Part shown: piece by piece, positions 8,910 to 18,067 of the stretch | Numbering within the stretch: the stretch's first letter is position 1 | Layout: each line of letters begins with the position of its first letter | Program-made: the position numbers and the translations under genes | Source: Fictibacillus marinisediminis | Lineage (GTDB): Bacteria > Bacillota > Bacilli > Bacillales > Fictibacillaceae | Length of the DNA stretch: 64,000 nucleotides | Assembly: GCF_023149135.1 (NCBI RefSeq) | Contig: NZ_JAIWJX010000002.1 | Coordinates: 2,356,001-2,420,000 of the forward strand | Direction of reading: 5' to 3' | The notes under the pieces: model-generated | What the model was told of the DNA's origin: nothing | Databases searched by the model: none | What the model saw: the letters and a program-made list of their open reading frames with translations, nothing else

Positions 8910-9095
8910 ATGTATCAGAGCAGCATCCGGCCAAAAAATGATGACCGAAAGAACGTGAATACGACTTTGAGCCAGTCATTGTATAAGGAATTAAAAGCAT
9001 TAGCAGCAAAGCTTGACAGACCTGCAAACGACCTTCTAGAAGAAGGCATGAGGCACGTACTAGAAAAATATAAAAATAAGAGGACTTCAAAATAA
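8910..9095 (+). CDS. Small ribbon-helix-helix-like protein
   Basis: A 61-residue basic protein, 20 bp after the oxidoreductase gene and with its own AGGAGG, so the two are co-transcribed. Residues 15-52 (VNTTLSQSLYKELKALAAKL, then DRPANDLLEEGMRHVLEKY) have the beta strand plus two helices of Arc/CopG-type DNA-binding or antitoxin proteins. No toxin gene is adjacent. It may regulate the oxidoreductase gene; that is inference from position. Confidence 0.7.
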   Translation: MYQSSIRPKNDDRKNVNTTLSQSLYKELKALAAKLDRPANDLLEEGMRHVLEKYKNKRTSK

Positions 9096-9104
9096 GCAAA
9101 AAAA

Positions 9105-9145
9105 TAAAGGATGTACGCCCCGCTTATGGGGTGTACATCCTTTTG
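9105..9145. terminator. Bidirectional terminator between convergent genes
   Basis: AAGGATGTAC/GTACATCCTT with an inner CCCC/GGGG pair gives a 15-bp stem, U-rich on both strands. It overlaps the 3' end of the alkyltransferase-like gene. Confidence 0.9.
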
Positions 9146-9453
9146 CTTGTTTCAGGCTGATGCAAGTACAATGGAAGATTGATCCTGCCATCTGATGAAA
9201 CAGATATCCCTTCACTCTCGAGAGAAAACCGTTGGACAGCGTGCATTTCTTCGTCTGTAAACCCGATCTCTCCCTTTGCATTGATGACCCGATGCCAAGG
9301 AAGGTGATGCTTTTTACCCATCGAATGAAGAATTCTCACAACCTGTCTTGCACCGCGGGGACTTCCAGCGAGGCGGGCGATCTGTCCATAAGTCATGACT
9401 TTTCCTTCAGGTATTTGTTTTATAATAAGAAGTGCGCGGTCAGTAAACGTCAT
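9124..9453 (-). CDS. Alkyltransferase-like protein (ATL, MGMT family)
   Basis: A 109-residue protein equal to the DNA-binding domain of O6-alkylguanine-DNA alkyltransferase (PEGKVMTYGQIARLAG, the arginine-finger region RGARQVVRIL). The active-site motif reads PWHRV with Trp53 where true transferases have Cys (PCHRV). ATL proteins bind O6-alkylguanine and hand it to nucleotide excision repair instead of repairing it. I chose the ATG at 9453, which follows GAAAGGAAAG; an upstream in-frame start at 9498 lacks support. Confidence 0.88.
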   Translation of the reverse strand: MTFTDRALLIIKQIPEGKVMTYGQIARLAGSPRGARQVVRILHSMGKKHHLPWHRVINAKGEIGFTDEEMHAVQRFSLESEGISVSSDGRINLPLYLHQPETSKRMYTP

Positions 9454-9536
9454 AGATACTTTCCTTTCAACTAGAGGATTACTGTTAGTGTACAACAAAA
9501 ATTCGGTACAACCCAGTGAGAGCTGTACCTAAAAAA

Positions 9537-10343
9537 CTAAATCTGCCATTCTTTGATAAATCCGAGGTTACTCATAAAGTTAACAATCTCTTCTCGATAA
9601 CATTCAGGATTGTCAAAATGGACCGCATGTCCAGCTTCAATACTAACAAGCTCTGTGTTCGGTCTTTTTGACACCATTTCCTGAGCATGCTCAGATGAGA
9701 GCACTCTGCTTGTTGTCCCATAGATCAATAAGGCCGGAACGGTTGAGGCGGTCCATTCTTTCCAATAGTCCCCGTTCAGTTCACGTTGTGAGCGGAGGAT
9801 GTCCCCTACATTGAATGGAAGCCCCCACCCATCTTCGTACTGCCGCATCGAGTAGGCATGTGCAGGTCCAAGACGGCCGATTCCTTCGATTAACGCTTCC
9901 TTTGTAGGTGCTCTGTATGGCCAATCCAAAGCGAAGCTCAAATCAGAATGAATCACTGCTCCTACATCTTCAATGATGAGAGCCAAAACGCGATCGGGAA
10001 AGCGGGCTGCAAGTCGATAGGCTACAGCTCCTCCCAGGGAATGGCCGAGAATAATCGCTTTTTCAATGTTGAGATGATCCAGCAGAGCAATCGCGTCTTC
10101 AACATACCGGTCATTTTCATAGCTTGAAGGACGGCCAGATTCACCGTGTCCCCTCTGATCAAGCGCAAACATATGACAGGCTTCCTGAATATGTTCGGCT
10201 AATCCTTCGGCAAAGCGCCCTTCATTCATGTGTCCATGCAATGCGAGAAGTGTCGCTCCTTCCCCGCCAAAGTCCAAATAGGAAAGCCTTGTGTCCGGTC
10301 CATCAAAAAATAATCTTTTCTTATTTGTTTTCTTTTTCTTCAT
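9537..10343 (-). CDS. Alpha/beta hydrolase
   Basis: A 268-residue cytoplasmic hydrolase. The nucleophile elbow is GHSLGG with Ser102, the oxyanion region is LHGHMNEG (residues 36-42), the LDQRGHGESGRP motif is at 61-72, and the catalytic His239 lies in AGHAVHFDNP. The N-terminus is very Lys-rich. It starts at an ATG after GGAGAGGG and lies 27 bp after the DinB gene on the same strand, so the two are probably co-transcribed. Substrate unknown; sequence type resembles esterases and haloperoxidase-like hydrolases. Confidence 0.85.
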   Translation of the reverse strand: MKKKKTNKKRLFFDGPDTRLSYLDFGGEGATLLALHGHMNEGRFAEGLAEHIQEACHMFALDQRGHGESGRPSSYENDRYVEDAIALLDHLNIEKAIILGHSLGGAVAYRLAARFPDRVLALIIEDVGAVIHSDLSFALDWPYRAPTKEALIEGIGRLGPAHAYSMRQYEDGWGLPFNVGDILRSQRELNGDYWKEWTASTVPALLIYGTTSRVLSSEHAQEMVSKRPNTELVSIEAGHAVHFDNPECYREEIVNFMSNLGFIKEWQI

Positions 10344-10370
10344 AAGTGATCGCCCTCTCCTAATGTTCGA

Positions 10371-10865
10371 TCAGTATAGATCAAACATGTTTACGTCATA
10401 GCCCAGTTCCTTCAAATAATTAAAGAGCTGCGCCCGGTGATGCTGAGCATGAGTGACGATTTCAATCAGCCATTTGGCCTGCACCGTCCCATAATCTAAA
10501 TAAAACGGCTTCGTTTCCTTTTGAAGAAATACTTCATCCGGCAGCTGTTCCATGTAGCTCCTTACATCATGCAGCCCATTTTTCATCCTCACGATCCATT
10601 GTTCTGGCTCGTTATCGGCGGCAACCTCCGCTTCGAGTTCCCGAACCTCTTCTTCGCTTTTCTCCTGCAGGATCAGAAGATCAGTAGAAGGCACGGAAAC
10701 GAGGTGCAGCACCAGTTCATGCAAAGATCTCATGTTTTCTTTTGGGCGGTAATCCAAGTGGTTCGGTGATATTTTACCGATTAAATTTGTTGAAGTTCTC
10801 GCAATCAGCTCCAATTCTTCCAGAAGCATCTCTTTCAATTCGTTTATTCCCTGCATCTTGCTCAC
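10371..10865 (-). CDS. DinB family protein
   Basis: A 164-residue four-helix protein of the DinB/YfiT superfamily, putative metal-dependent enzymes linked to damage or thiol chemistry. Conserved histidines sit in HELVLHLV (residues about 49-55) and THAQHHRAQL (about 137-146), the usual three-His metal site. It is divergent from the WYL-type regulator gene, and the palindrome in between could govern both. Family firm, reaction unknown. Confidence 0.82.
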   Translation of the reverse strand: MSKMQGINELKEMLLEELELIARTSTNLIGKISPNHLDYRPKENMRSLHELVLHLVSVPSTDLLILQEKSEEEVRELEAEVAADNEPEQWIVRMKNGLHDVRSYMEQLPDEVFLQKETKPFYLDYGTVQAKWLIEIVTHAQHHRAQLFNYLKELGYDVNMFDLY

Positions 10866-10933
10866 TCCATTTCACTTACTTGATTTCTTTAAGTGCTAAT
10901 GTACTTGTTGTGGTTTCATTGTAGCTTATAACA

Positions 10934-10950
10934 GTGACAGGGAATGTCAC
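10934..10950. promoter_or_regulatory. Palindromic operator candidate between dinB-like gene and regulator
   Basis: GTGACA-GGGAA-TGTCAC is a perfect 6-bp inverted repeat with a 5-bp spacer, in the intergenic region between the divergent DinB gene and YafY-like regulator. An autoregulatory operator is likely but untested. Confidence 0.5.
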
Positions 10951-10975
10951 AAATAAAAAAATGGGGAAAATTAAG

Positions 10976-11920
10976 ATGTCAAAATCGAAGCGTATCCTGG
11001 AATTAATGATGACCGTAAACCGAAGAAGAAAGTTTACTGTAAAAGAACTGGTTCAGGAATTCGGCGTCTCACAGCGCACGATCCTCCGCGATTTGCAAGA
11101 GCTAAGCGAGCTGGGTGTCCCTCTGTATTCAGAAGTAGGCCCTCATGGAGGCTATCAGGTGCTGAATGAACGGATACTGCCTCCTATCGCGTTTACGGAA
11201 GAAGAGGCAGTCTCCATTTCTTTTGCGGGCCACGCGCTGCGCCATTTTTCATCATTGCCGTTTGAAACGGAATACTCTTCAGCGCTAAACAAGTTTTATT
11301 TTTATATGTCCGGTGAAGTCAGGGACAGGATTGATGAGATGAAGAATCGTGTAGACATCATCACCCCGCATCGGAGCTCAAAATCTCCCTATTTGTCTGC
11401 TCTTCTGGCAGCATCCATCCAGCAAAAGGTAATTTTGGTAGTATGCATCAAGAGGTGAAACCACAAAAAGGGAGATCCAGCCGATCGGAATTTATGCGAG
11501 CAATGGGTTATGGTACTGTCCTGCTTATTGTTTCCTCCGCAACGATTTTCGGCTCTTCCGCATCGACCGCATTCATAATGTTGGCGATCCATCGAAAAAA
11601 ACTGAACCGATGGACTTTTCCTCGCTTCACCTGGGAAACAGAAGATCCTACAACCAGCCGGAGAAAAACTGGTCAGGCTTATTGTTGAACTGAACAAGGA
11701 AGGTGTCCAGCAGTGTGAATCAGAAATTTGGGCAGCTCCCGAGCTAAGGACACGAAACGATGGCACAGGATGGCTGGAGTGCTCAATTCCGATAACCGAC
11801 CTTGACTATTTTGCGGAATTTTTTATTGGAATGGGTAAAAAAGCGAGGGTTAAACAGCCTCAAGAATTGCTGGAGCTCATGAGGATCCGGCTGAGGGAAT
11901 TATTGCACCTTTATAAATGA
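10976..11920 (+). pseudogene. YafY-type HTH/WYL transcriptional regulator, two compensating frameshifts
   Basis: The reading starts MSKSKRILELMMTVNRR with a DeoR-type winged helix (VKELVQEFGVSQRTILRDLQ). The frame stops at 11458. The WYL domain continues in another frame from about 11442 (YASRGETTKREIQPIGIYAS, then GLWYCPAYCFLRNDFRLFRI), stops near 11690, and returns to the first frame at about 11663 (EKLVRLIVELNKEGVQQ) to end at 11920. Joined, the product is about 314 residues, the normal size for this family. Two shifts of opposite sign, about 220 bp apart, would swap the WYL core for unrelated residues if translated straight; because stops intervene the gene is truncated unless either shift is a sequencing error. 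Confidence 0.8.
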
Positions 11921-11924
11921 AAAG

Positions 11925-11960
11925 AAAACCAGGCCCATTTTGAAACCAGGCCTGGTTTTA
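11925..11960. terminator. Bidirectional terminator
   Basis: AAAACCAGGC and GCCTGGTTTT form a 10-bp stem between the convergent regulator and splB genes. Confidence 0.85.
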
Positions 11961-11961
11961 G

Positions 11962-12990
11962 TTACGTAAAGTATTCAATTTTCGCATTAGGAAAGTATTT
12001 GTCGATGTCTGACTCCAATCTTTCCCGCAGTTCGAGCTCTTCTTCTTTGCTGTAGATATATTTTCCGATTCCGTAACGGCCCCATTTGTAGCGCCTCTCT
12101 TCTTCGTTCATCTCAAGCTTTGTTTTAGGATAGTTTTTCTCGATGACGCGTTTGGCAGGCTTTGTAAAGCGATGCTGAATCATCTCAAATGTAATGTCAT
12201 CCCTGGCACTTTGCGGCAGTGCTGCATCCAGCTTTTCAAACAGCTGGCGATAGCCTTCCTGCCAGCCTTCATGAATATAGATGGGAGCGACGATAAAACC
12301 AAGAGGATATCCTGCTTCAGCGACCTTTTTTGCAGCCTCGATCCGCATGTCGAGAGGGGATGTTCCCGGTTCAAAATATTTGATGACATAATCGGCATTC
12401 ACACTGAAACGGAACCGTGTGCGTCCGTTATGCTTTGCATCCAACAGATGATCTACATGATGAAATTTCGTAACAAACCGCAAACGGCCCAGATCAGACT
12501 GGCCAAAATATTCAATCGCGTGCTTCAATGTATGAGTCAGATGATCGATCCCCACAATATCGGACGTACAGGAAGCCTCAAACCGTGTGATCTGGGGAGC
12601 TCTTTCTTCCATATACTTTTGAGCCTGATCCAATATTTCTTCCACGTTCACATAGGTGCGGATATACGGTTTACTTCCCATCGTTGTCTGTAAATAACAG
12701 TAGTGGCAATGACCCATGCACCCGGTGGCAAAGGGAATGGCATACTCAGCTGACGGTTTGGACGAATCAAAATTTAAAGTCTTCCGCACGCCCACAACAA
12801 GAGTTGATTTGGCGTTTCTGTATTTTTGCAGGTCGTTATCTCCCGGGATATTCCGTACCTGATTATGTGAAGTTGTTTCCCGGATCTCTAGTCCCATATC
12901 TTCAAATTTTTTTTTAAGCTGAACTCCAAGAGGGTACTCCAACGCTCTTGGTTCTATGTAAACCAGCTGCGGTACAAAAGGTTTTATCAA
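11962..12990 (-). CDS. splB: Spore photoproduct lyase SplB
   Basis: A 342-residue radical SAM enzyme that repairs the spore photoproduct (5-thyminyl-5,6-dihydrothymine) during germination. The 4Fe-4S cysteines are Cys91, Cys95 and Cys98 in GCMGHCHYC, and the conserved H-atom donor Cys141 sits in FEASCTSD, exactly the B. subtilis position. The length is the family standard. Translation starts at TTG (12990), preceded by AAGGAG; it is 18 bp after splA and forms an operon with it. Forespore expression is expected from the family; I could not identify a convincing sigma-G promoter. Confidence 0.97.
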   Translation of the reverse strand: MIKPFVPQLVYIEPRALEYPLGVQLKKKFEDMGLEIRETTSHNQVRNIPGDNDLQKYRNAKSTLVVGVRKTLNFDSSKPSAEYAIPFATGCMGHCHYCYLQTTMGSKPYIRTYVNVEEILDQAQKYMEERAPQITRFEASCTSDIVGIDHLTHTLKHAIEYFGQSDLGRLRFVTKFHHVDHLLDAKHNGRTRFRFSVNADYVIKYFEPGTSPLDMRIEAAKKVAEAGYPLGFIVAPIYIHEGWQEGYRQLFEKLDAALPQSARDDITFEMIQHRFTKPAKRVIEKNYPKTKLEMNEEERRYKWGRYGIGKYIYSKEEELELRERLESDIDKYFPNAKIEYFT

Positions 12991-13008
12991 AAGTACATTC
13001 TCCTTTTA

Positions 13009-13248
13009 CTAAAACTGATCATAATCAAAGATTTCTTTATAGTGCTGCTCAGCTTCTTCGAAAGTGTTATAAACAGCATCATCATCGGCCAGCAGATGAT
13101 AGGACTCGTGCAAAAACAATGCCACTTCATTCTCATGTTCAGGATGCTCTACAATTTCAGCCTGTGTGATGTTTGCTACATTTGGCGTATGTGGGTTTCT
13201 GTAGATGACGAAGACTTGATCACCGACTTGATATTCTCTTTTTTTCAT
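13009..13248 (-). CDS. splA: Transcriptional regulator SplA of the spl operon
   Basis: A 79-residue protein (MKKREYQVGDQVFVIYRNPH, then TPNVANITQAEIVEHPEH), the same size as B. subtilis SplA and with its RNPHTPxVANI core. SplA modulates splB expression. The ATG at 13248 follows GGAAGGA. The reading frame stays open another 59 codons upstream with a proline/glycine-rich, non-SplA sequence; family length and the ribosome site argue against using it. Confidence 0.9.
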   Translation of the reverse strand: MKKREYQVGDQVFVIYRNPHTPNVANITQAEIVEHPEHENEVALFLHESYHLLADDDAVYNTFEEAEQHYKEIFDYDQF

Positions 13249-13468
13249 GTTGATCCATTCCTTCCTCAAAAATTGCTCTCCGTTACTATCCTTGCCCCCG
13301 CCTTCTCTTTTTATGTTAGGCTTTGTTAAAGCATATTGTTGATTTTCTTTCCAAGTGGGCATCGCATACTGATGGTAAGGCGTGTGATAGCCAGCGATGA
13401 TGAGAGCCGGCGGCGGTTCATTCACACCCCACTAAAAAACGACAACATTGAGTAACAGAGCTTTATGT

Positions 13469-13500
13469 TAAAAAAAGACCTTCCATTATGGAAAGTCTTC
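13469..13500 (-). terminator. Terminator after the GNAT gene
   Basis: AGACTTTCC/GGAAGGTCT stem followed by TTTTTTT on the minus strand, right after the stop at 13503. Confidence 0.85.
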
Positions 13501-13502
13501 CA

Positions 13503-14042
13503 CTATTCATCATGAGGATTAATGATGGCCAGGACTTGGTGATCCTCCCATTTACCATTGATTTTTACATTCTTAATGGCCAGGCCTTCTTTATGAAAAC
13601 CTGCCTTCTCCAAAACGCTTATCGATCCTATGTTATGAGGCATAACTCCCGCTTCAATGCGGTGGAGTTTCAATTCTTCAAATGCATACTGAACGATCAA
13701 TTTGGCGGCTTCTGTCGTGTACCCTTTACCATTATGCTCCTGATCCAGGAAATATCCGATGAACGCACTCTGAAGGGAGCCGCGCAGCACTTGAAAAAGA
13801 TTGATCGTGCCAATTAGCGCATGCTTCTTCTTTGTAAATATACCAAACTGATAATCCGAATCATTTTTTTGAGATTGTTCATATTCTTTTATCCTTTTCC
13901 GCTGGCCTTCTATACTGTAAAAATCGTCGGGACGTCCCATGGAAAATCGTTCAAAAAAACAACGATTTTTCTTTTGCAATTCAAGCAGCGCCTCCGCATC
14001 TCCCAACGCGAACGGCTTTATGTATATTCTTGCCCCTAACAA
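13503..14042 (-). CDS. GNAT N-acetyltransferase (RimJ/RimL type)
   Basis: A 179-residue acetyltransferase. IYIKPFALGDAEALLELQ opens the fold, acetyl-CoA binding is seen in DQEHNGKGYTTEAAKLIVQY (Q/RxxGxG/A-like), and HRIEAGVMPHNIGSISVLEK followed by AGFHKEG is the RimJ/RimL signature. I chose the TTG at 14042, which follows GAGAGGGGGG; the upstream ATG at 14087 would add 15 unconserved residues. Substrate could be ribosomal protein N-termini or small amines. Confidence 0.82.
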   Translation of the reverse strand: MLGARIYIKPFALGDAEALLELQKKNRCFFERFSMGRPDDFYSIEGQRKRIKEYEQSQKNDSDYQFGIFTKKKHALIGTINLFQVLRGSLQSAFIGYFLDQEHNGKGYTTEAAKLIVQYAFEELKLHRIEAGVMPHNIGSISVLEKAGFHKEGLAIKNVKINGKWEDHQVLAIINPHDE

Positions 14043-14153
14043 CAGATTCCCCCCTCTCTTATAAGCGCACCTCATTTGAAACTTCAAACATGTAGCTGAC
14101 GGTTTTTACTTCATTAATAACCAGTTAAATATTACCATAAAAGGACAAAATTT

Positions 14154-14435
14154 TCACGTGATAACTTGTTTTTTCATTCTTTTTACTGTAGCGATGCCTA
14201 TGATAAAAATGCAGAAAACCGCAGTAGCCGACACCATGATACCTGCCCAAACTCCAAAGGGAGGAATGGTGTGAAGCGATTTATATAAAAGCAGTGCACC
14301 AAATGAGAAAATAAATAAGGTCACTGAAAAAAGAAAGAGCAAAACATAATGGACAATATAAAGGATCATGAACCGGCTTAAGGGCATATGCTGAAGCGTT
14401 AGCCCCTCCCAAACAAAATCTATTAATCTTTTCAT
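14154..14435 (-). CDS. Small membrane protein, two transmembrane segments
   Basis: A 93-residue protein with hydrophobic helices at about residues 24-52 and 62-85 and a basic C-terminus (KRMKKQ). The ATG at 14435 follows AAAGGAGG; the frame extends seven codons further to 14456 without a better site. I do not recognise the family. Confidence 0.65.
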   Translation of the reverse strand: MKRLIDFVWEGLTLQHMPLSRFMILYIVHYVLLFLFSVTLFIFSFGALLLYKSLHTIPPFGVWAGIMVSATAVFCIFIIGIATVKRMKKQVIT

Positions 14436-14574
14436 GGCGACCTCCTTTATAACCATAATAGACGTTCGGAGGAAAAGTTATTCGTATATTCTTACTTTCA
14501 ACATATTTTGCTTAACACCCACAATGGCTTCGGCTATAATGTGTATATTCCAATCAGAAAGGTCGGATATTAAA

Positions 14575-15003
14575 ATGCGTCAGCCTCCAGTCTCTGTTCC
14601 ACGTCCCTTAGTACGGCTTAATCAGTGGTTTATCGTTCTCTCTGTTGCGGCAGTTTGGTTGACAGGCTTTGAATGGATCCTTCTTCTCCCGCTCGCTGCA
14701 GGTGTCTCTGGACTTTTGTTCCGGTTTAATCCGGTCATGCAGTTTGGAAAGCTGTTTCTTCAAAAACCACCTTCTTCCTACGTTCCGGAAGAATGGAATC
14801 AGCATCAGTTTAACCAAAAGATTGCAGTGGCATGCCTTATCTTCGCTTATCTTTCTTATATCCTTCATTTCACGATCGCTGCCTATGTATTTACGATTAT
14901 GGTTTTCTCTGCCGCTTTCATCGCGATCCTCGGATTTTGCATCGGGTGCTTTATCCGTTTTCAATGGCAGCAATATCAATACCGCAGATCATCCAGCCAT
15001 TAA
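14575..15003 (+). CDS. DUF4395 domain-containing membrane protein
   Basis: A 142-residue protein with four hydrophobic segments. PRPLVRLNQ at the N-terminus, GLLFRFNPVMQFGKLF, and the C-terminal GFCIGCFI are typical of DUF4395 proteins, sometimes linked to thiol or sulfur metabolism because of the conserved CxxC-like C-terminus. The ATG at 14575 follows AGAAAGG. It stands alone. Confidence 0.78.
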   Translation: MRQPPVSVPRPLVRLNQWFIVLSVAAVWLTGFEWILLLPLAAGVSGLLFRFNPVMQFGKLFLQKPPSSYVPEEWNQHQFNQKIAVACLIFAYLSYILHFTIAAYVFTIMVFSAAFIAILGFCIGCFIRFQWQQYQYRRSSSH

Positions 15004-15043
15004 AAAAGCAACGTTCCTGAATATACGGAACGCTGCTTTTTTG
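15003..15043. terminator. Bidirectional terminator
   Basis: AAAAAGCAACGTTCC pairs with GGAACGCTGCTTTTTT between convergent genes. Confidence 0.85.
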
Positions 15044-15544
15044 TTATATGTTTAATATATGCTGTTTTGCTAGAAGAATAAGAGCAGCGATCATTAAGAT
15101 TCCTGAAACAGCTGCTTCCGTATTGGAGCCCGTCTTGGTATAGATCGGAGACCGAAACCGTAAAGGAATCGGATACAAAAATTGAATGCCTCTCGATGTG
15201 CAGGCATCCAGAATGAGATGGCTGATCACACCAGCGAGTAACCCATATTTCAGATTCAGACTGTAGGTTGAATGGAGGGCACCAGCAAGCAGGACGACTG
15301 CTGCAATGAACAGCCAGCTATGTGTAATCGTTCGATGGCCAAACGTTTTGCTGACAAACTTTGAAAATAGCTTTGTTTTTCGCCCAGCCCATGAATTAGG
15401 ATGGCATAGATCTGGAAGCAGACTGCCGAGAAGCCCTGCTCCATAAAAGACAAGCTGATGGTCTAAGGAAGCTGGTCCATCTATCCATTCGTTTACAAGT
15501 GCAGCCGCTGCCAAACCTCCCATTAAATGTGTGTTCCCTTTCAT
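15044..15544 (-). CDS. YdjM/DUF457-type membrane-bound metal-dependent hydrolase
   Basis: A 166-residue membrane protein with His/Asp motifs typical of the LexA-binding, YdjM-like family: KGNTHLMGG at the N-terminus, LLGSLLPDLCHP, FGHRTITHSWLF and HLILDACTSRGI. These His and Asp residues are thought to bind metal next to the membrane. Bacillus has several paralogues (YfhP, YvsG, YwzB types) and I cannot tell which this is. Role unknown. Confidence 0.8.
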   Translation of the reverse strand: MKGNTHLMGGLAAAALVNEWIDGPASLDHQLVFYGAGLLGSLLPDLCHPNSWAGRKTKLFSKFVSKTFGHRTITHSWLFIAAVVLLAGALHSTYSLNLKYGLLAGVISHLILDACTSRGIQFLYPIPLRFRSPIYTKTGSNTEAAVSGILMIAALILLAKQHILNI

Positions 15545-15608
15545 CGTTCACCTTTTTCTTGTTGTTAGTTTACATAATCCTATGCAGGTTAACTAGTAGA
15601 GAGAAATA

Positions 15609-15640
15609 ACAAAGAGCAGCAATTGCTACTCTTTGTTTTC
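15609..15640 (-). terminator. Possible terminator of the parE-parC operon
   Basis: ACAAAGAGTAGCAATTGCTGCTCTTTGT is a near-perfect hairpin overlapping the parC stop; the following U tract is weak, so strength is uncertain. Confidence 0.55.
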
Positions 15641-18064
15641 TTCCGTATGGACATGTTCCCATACTTCTGTCACTTCACCTGAATCACTGATATCCACGAC
15701 ATATGAACCGTTATTATACCGATCTGCATTTTTAAGTTTTGCCGGTTCAACCAGTACGATACTGTTGTTTTTTGTTTTTACTTCATAACTGGCATTTGCA
15801 TTTGCCAGCTCCAGACCGATGACACGGTGTGGATTGCTTTTCAGCTCCCGCAGCATGACAAGCCCGCGTTTTGCTCTTGATGATTTATCAAATTCCGTAA
15901 TCTTCATTTTTTTAACAGATCCGCGATGTGTAATTAAGACAAGCTGGCTGGCTTCTTTTTCAGGCAGCGCTTTTCCGCTCACAACAATATCGCCATCTTT
16001 AAGGTTTATTCCTTTGACTCCAGCAGCCCGCTGTCCGACCACATTGATCTCTTCCTCACCAAACCAGAGACCGTATCCATAATGTGTTGCAATAAAGACA
16101 TCCTCACTGCCGTTCGTCAGGTGTACATCGATCAATTCATCGTCGCCTTTAAGCTTGAGAGCCATCAACATTTTGTTATACCGCTGTGCCTTATACTGCA
16201 TTAACTCTGTTTTCTTTGCCATCCCTTGTTTCGTGAAGAAGACCAGGAATTGATTCTCCTGAAATTCCTTGACAGGTATGACTTTAATCAGCTGTTCATC
16301 ACGGTCGAATCCAACCATGTTGGCCAAATGCTGGCCTGTATCCTTCCATCGTGCTTCCGGAAGCTCATAGACCGGCATAAAAATGTAATTTCCTTTGCTT
16401 GTGAAAATCAATATGGTATCGGTTGTGTTCAGCTGAGAAGCAATCAGAAGCCGGTCAGTCTCCTTCATCCCAGGCGCTTCACCGTTTGAAGCGGAATAAG
16501 AACGAAGGGACGAACGCTTGGAGTAGCCGTCTTTCGTTACGGTGACCATCACTTCTTCTGAAGGAATCATGACTTCCATATTGATTTTGATTTCTTCAAT
16601 TTCATCTTCAATCTTCGTTCGGCGTTCATCACTATATTTCTTTTTGATTTCAGCCAATTCTTTTTTGATTACATTGAACAATTTAGCTTCACTGTTTAAA
16701 ATGCCTGTTAAGTAAGCAATTTTCTTTTCAAGTTCTGAAGCTTCATTTTCAAGGGTTGTTACGTCCGTATTCGTCAGCCTGTAAAGCTGTAACGTAACGA
16801 TCGCTTCAGCCTGAGCCTCTGTGAAAGAATATTTTTGAATAAGATTGTCTTTCGCATTCCGCTTATCTTTTGAACCGCGGATGATCGCGATGACTTCATC
16901 AAGAATTGAGATCGCTTTAATCAAGCCTTCAACGACATGCTGGCGTTCTTTCGCTTTGTTAAGATCATACTGGGAACGCTTAGTAACAACTTCTTTCTGG
17001 TGCTCGATATAAGCTGAAATGATTTGTTTGAGCCCCATCAACTTCGGCGTCTTATTATGGATGGCGACCATGTTGTAGTTGAACGAGATCTGGAGGTCCG
17101 TATTCTTAAACAGAAAAGCTAGTACGCCTTCAGCATTACCGTCTTTTTTCAGTTCAATAACGATACGCATTCCAGTACGGTCGGTTTCATCCCTTACTTC
17201 GGAGATTCCCTCTACCTTCTTGTCCAGCCGTAGCTCGTCAATCCGTTTTACCAGGTTGGCTTTGTTTACCTCAAAAGGAATCTCGGTAATAACGATCTGC
17301 TGTCTTCCGACCTTTAGATCTTCAATCCGAGTCTTCGCCCGTACGATCACACGGCCTTTACCTGTTTCAAACGCTTTTCTTATGCCTTCTTTTCCTTGTG
17401 CGATTCCTCCTGTAGGAAAATCTGGCCCTTTGATCACCGTCATCAGCTCATCGAGAGTCACGTCGGGATTAGCGATCTGCATCGTTACAGCGTCAATAAC
17501 TTCTCCAAGATGATGTGGCGGAATATCTGTAGCATATCCAGCAGATATACCGGTTGATCCGTTGACAAGCAAGTTCGGATATCTTGCAGGAAGTACGACA
17601 GGCTCATCAATCGTATCATCAAAGTTTGGTGCGAATTCCACCGTGTTTTTTTCAATATCCCTTAACAGTTCCGAAGAGATTGAAGCGAGTCTTGCTTCGG
17701 TATAACGCATGGCCGCTGCCGGGTCTCCGTCGACACTTCCGTTGTTGCCATGCATTTGGATCAGCACGTTTCTAACTTTCCAGTCCTGGCTCATCCGTAC
17801 CATCGCCTCATAAACGGAAGAATCTCCATGGGGATGATAGTTCCCTATTACGTTACCGACGGTTTTTGCTGATTTTCGGTACGGTTTATCGGCGGTGTTG
17901 CCTTCCTGAAACATCGCGTACAGAATACGTCGCTGTACTGGTTTCAGGCCATCCCTGGCATCAGGCAATGCACGGTCCTGAATAATGTATTTACTGTACC
18001 TCCCAAAACGGTCTCCGATGACCTCTTCGAGCGGTAAATCCATAAATCGTTCTACTAATGACAA
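15626..18064 (-). CDS. parC: DNA topoisomerase IV subunit A
   Basis: An 812-residue topoisomerase IV A subunit that unlinks daughter chromosomes with ParE. The catalytic Tyr121 lies in [11 protein letters not shown]. The quinolone region reads [12 protein letters not shown] with Ser82 and Glu86, the sensitive wild-type residues. The C-terminal beta-pinwheel repeats follow from about residue 490. Translation starts at TTG (18064) after GGAGG, 3 bp after the parE stop, so the genes are translationally linked. Confidence 0.97.
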   Translation of the reverse strand: MSLVERFMDLPLEEVIGDRFGRYSKYIIQDRALPDARDGLKPVQRRILYAMFQEGNTADKPYRKSAKTVGNVIGNYHPHGDSSVYEAMVRMSQDWKVRNVLIQMHGNNGSVDGDPAAAMRYTEARLASISSELLRDIEKNTVEFAPNFDDTIDEPVVLPARYPNLLVNGSTGISAGYATDIPPHHLGEVIDAVTMQIANPDVTLDELMTVIKGPDFPTGGIAQGKEGIRKAFETGKGRVIVRAKTRIEDLKVGRQQIVITEIPFEVNKANLVKRIDELRLDKKVEGISEVRDETDRTGMRIVIELKKDGNAEGVLAFLFKNTDLQISFNYNMVAIHNKTPKLMGLKQIISAYIEHQKEVVTKRSQYDLNKAKERQHVVEGLIKAISILDEVIAIIRGSKDKRNAKDNLIQKYSFTEAQAEAIVTLQLYRLTNTDVTTLENEASELEKKIAYLTGILNSEAKLFNVIKKELAEIKKKYSDERRTKIEDEIEEIKINMEVMIPSEEVMVTVTKDGYSKRSSLRSYSASNGEAPGMKETDRLLIASQLNTTDTILIFTSKGNYIFMPVYELPEARWKDTGQHLANMVGFDRDEQLIKVIPVKEFQENQFLVFFTKQGMAKKTELMQYKAQRYNKMLMALKLKGDDELIDVHLTNGSEDVFIATHYGYGLWFGEEEINVVGQRAAGVKGINLKDGDIVVSGKALPEKEASQLVLITHRGSVKKMKITEFDKSSRAKRGLVMLRELKSNPHRVIGLELANANASYEVKTKNNSIVLVEPAKLKNADRYNNGSYVVDISDSGEVTEVWEHVHTEENKE

Positions 18065-18067
18065 AAT

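Noticed and set aside
13249-13425. 59-codon in-frame extension upstream of splA
   Set aside because: SplA has a conserved 79-residue length and its own Shine-Dalgarno at 13248; the extension is Pro/Gly-rich and unlike any SplA. It could be a separate upstream coding remnant, but evidence is lacking.
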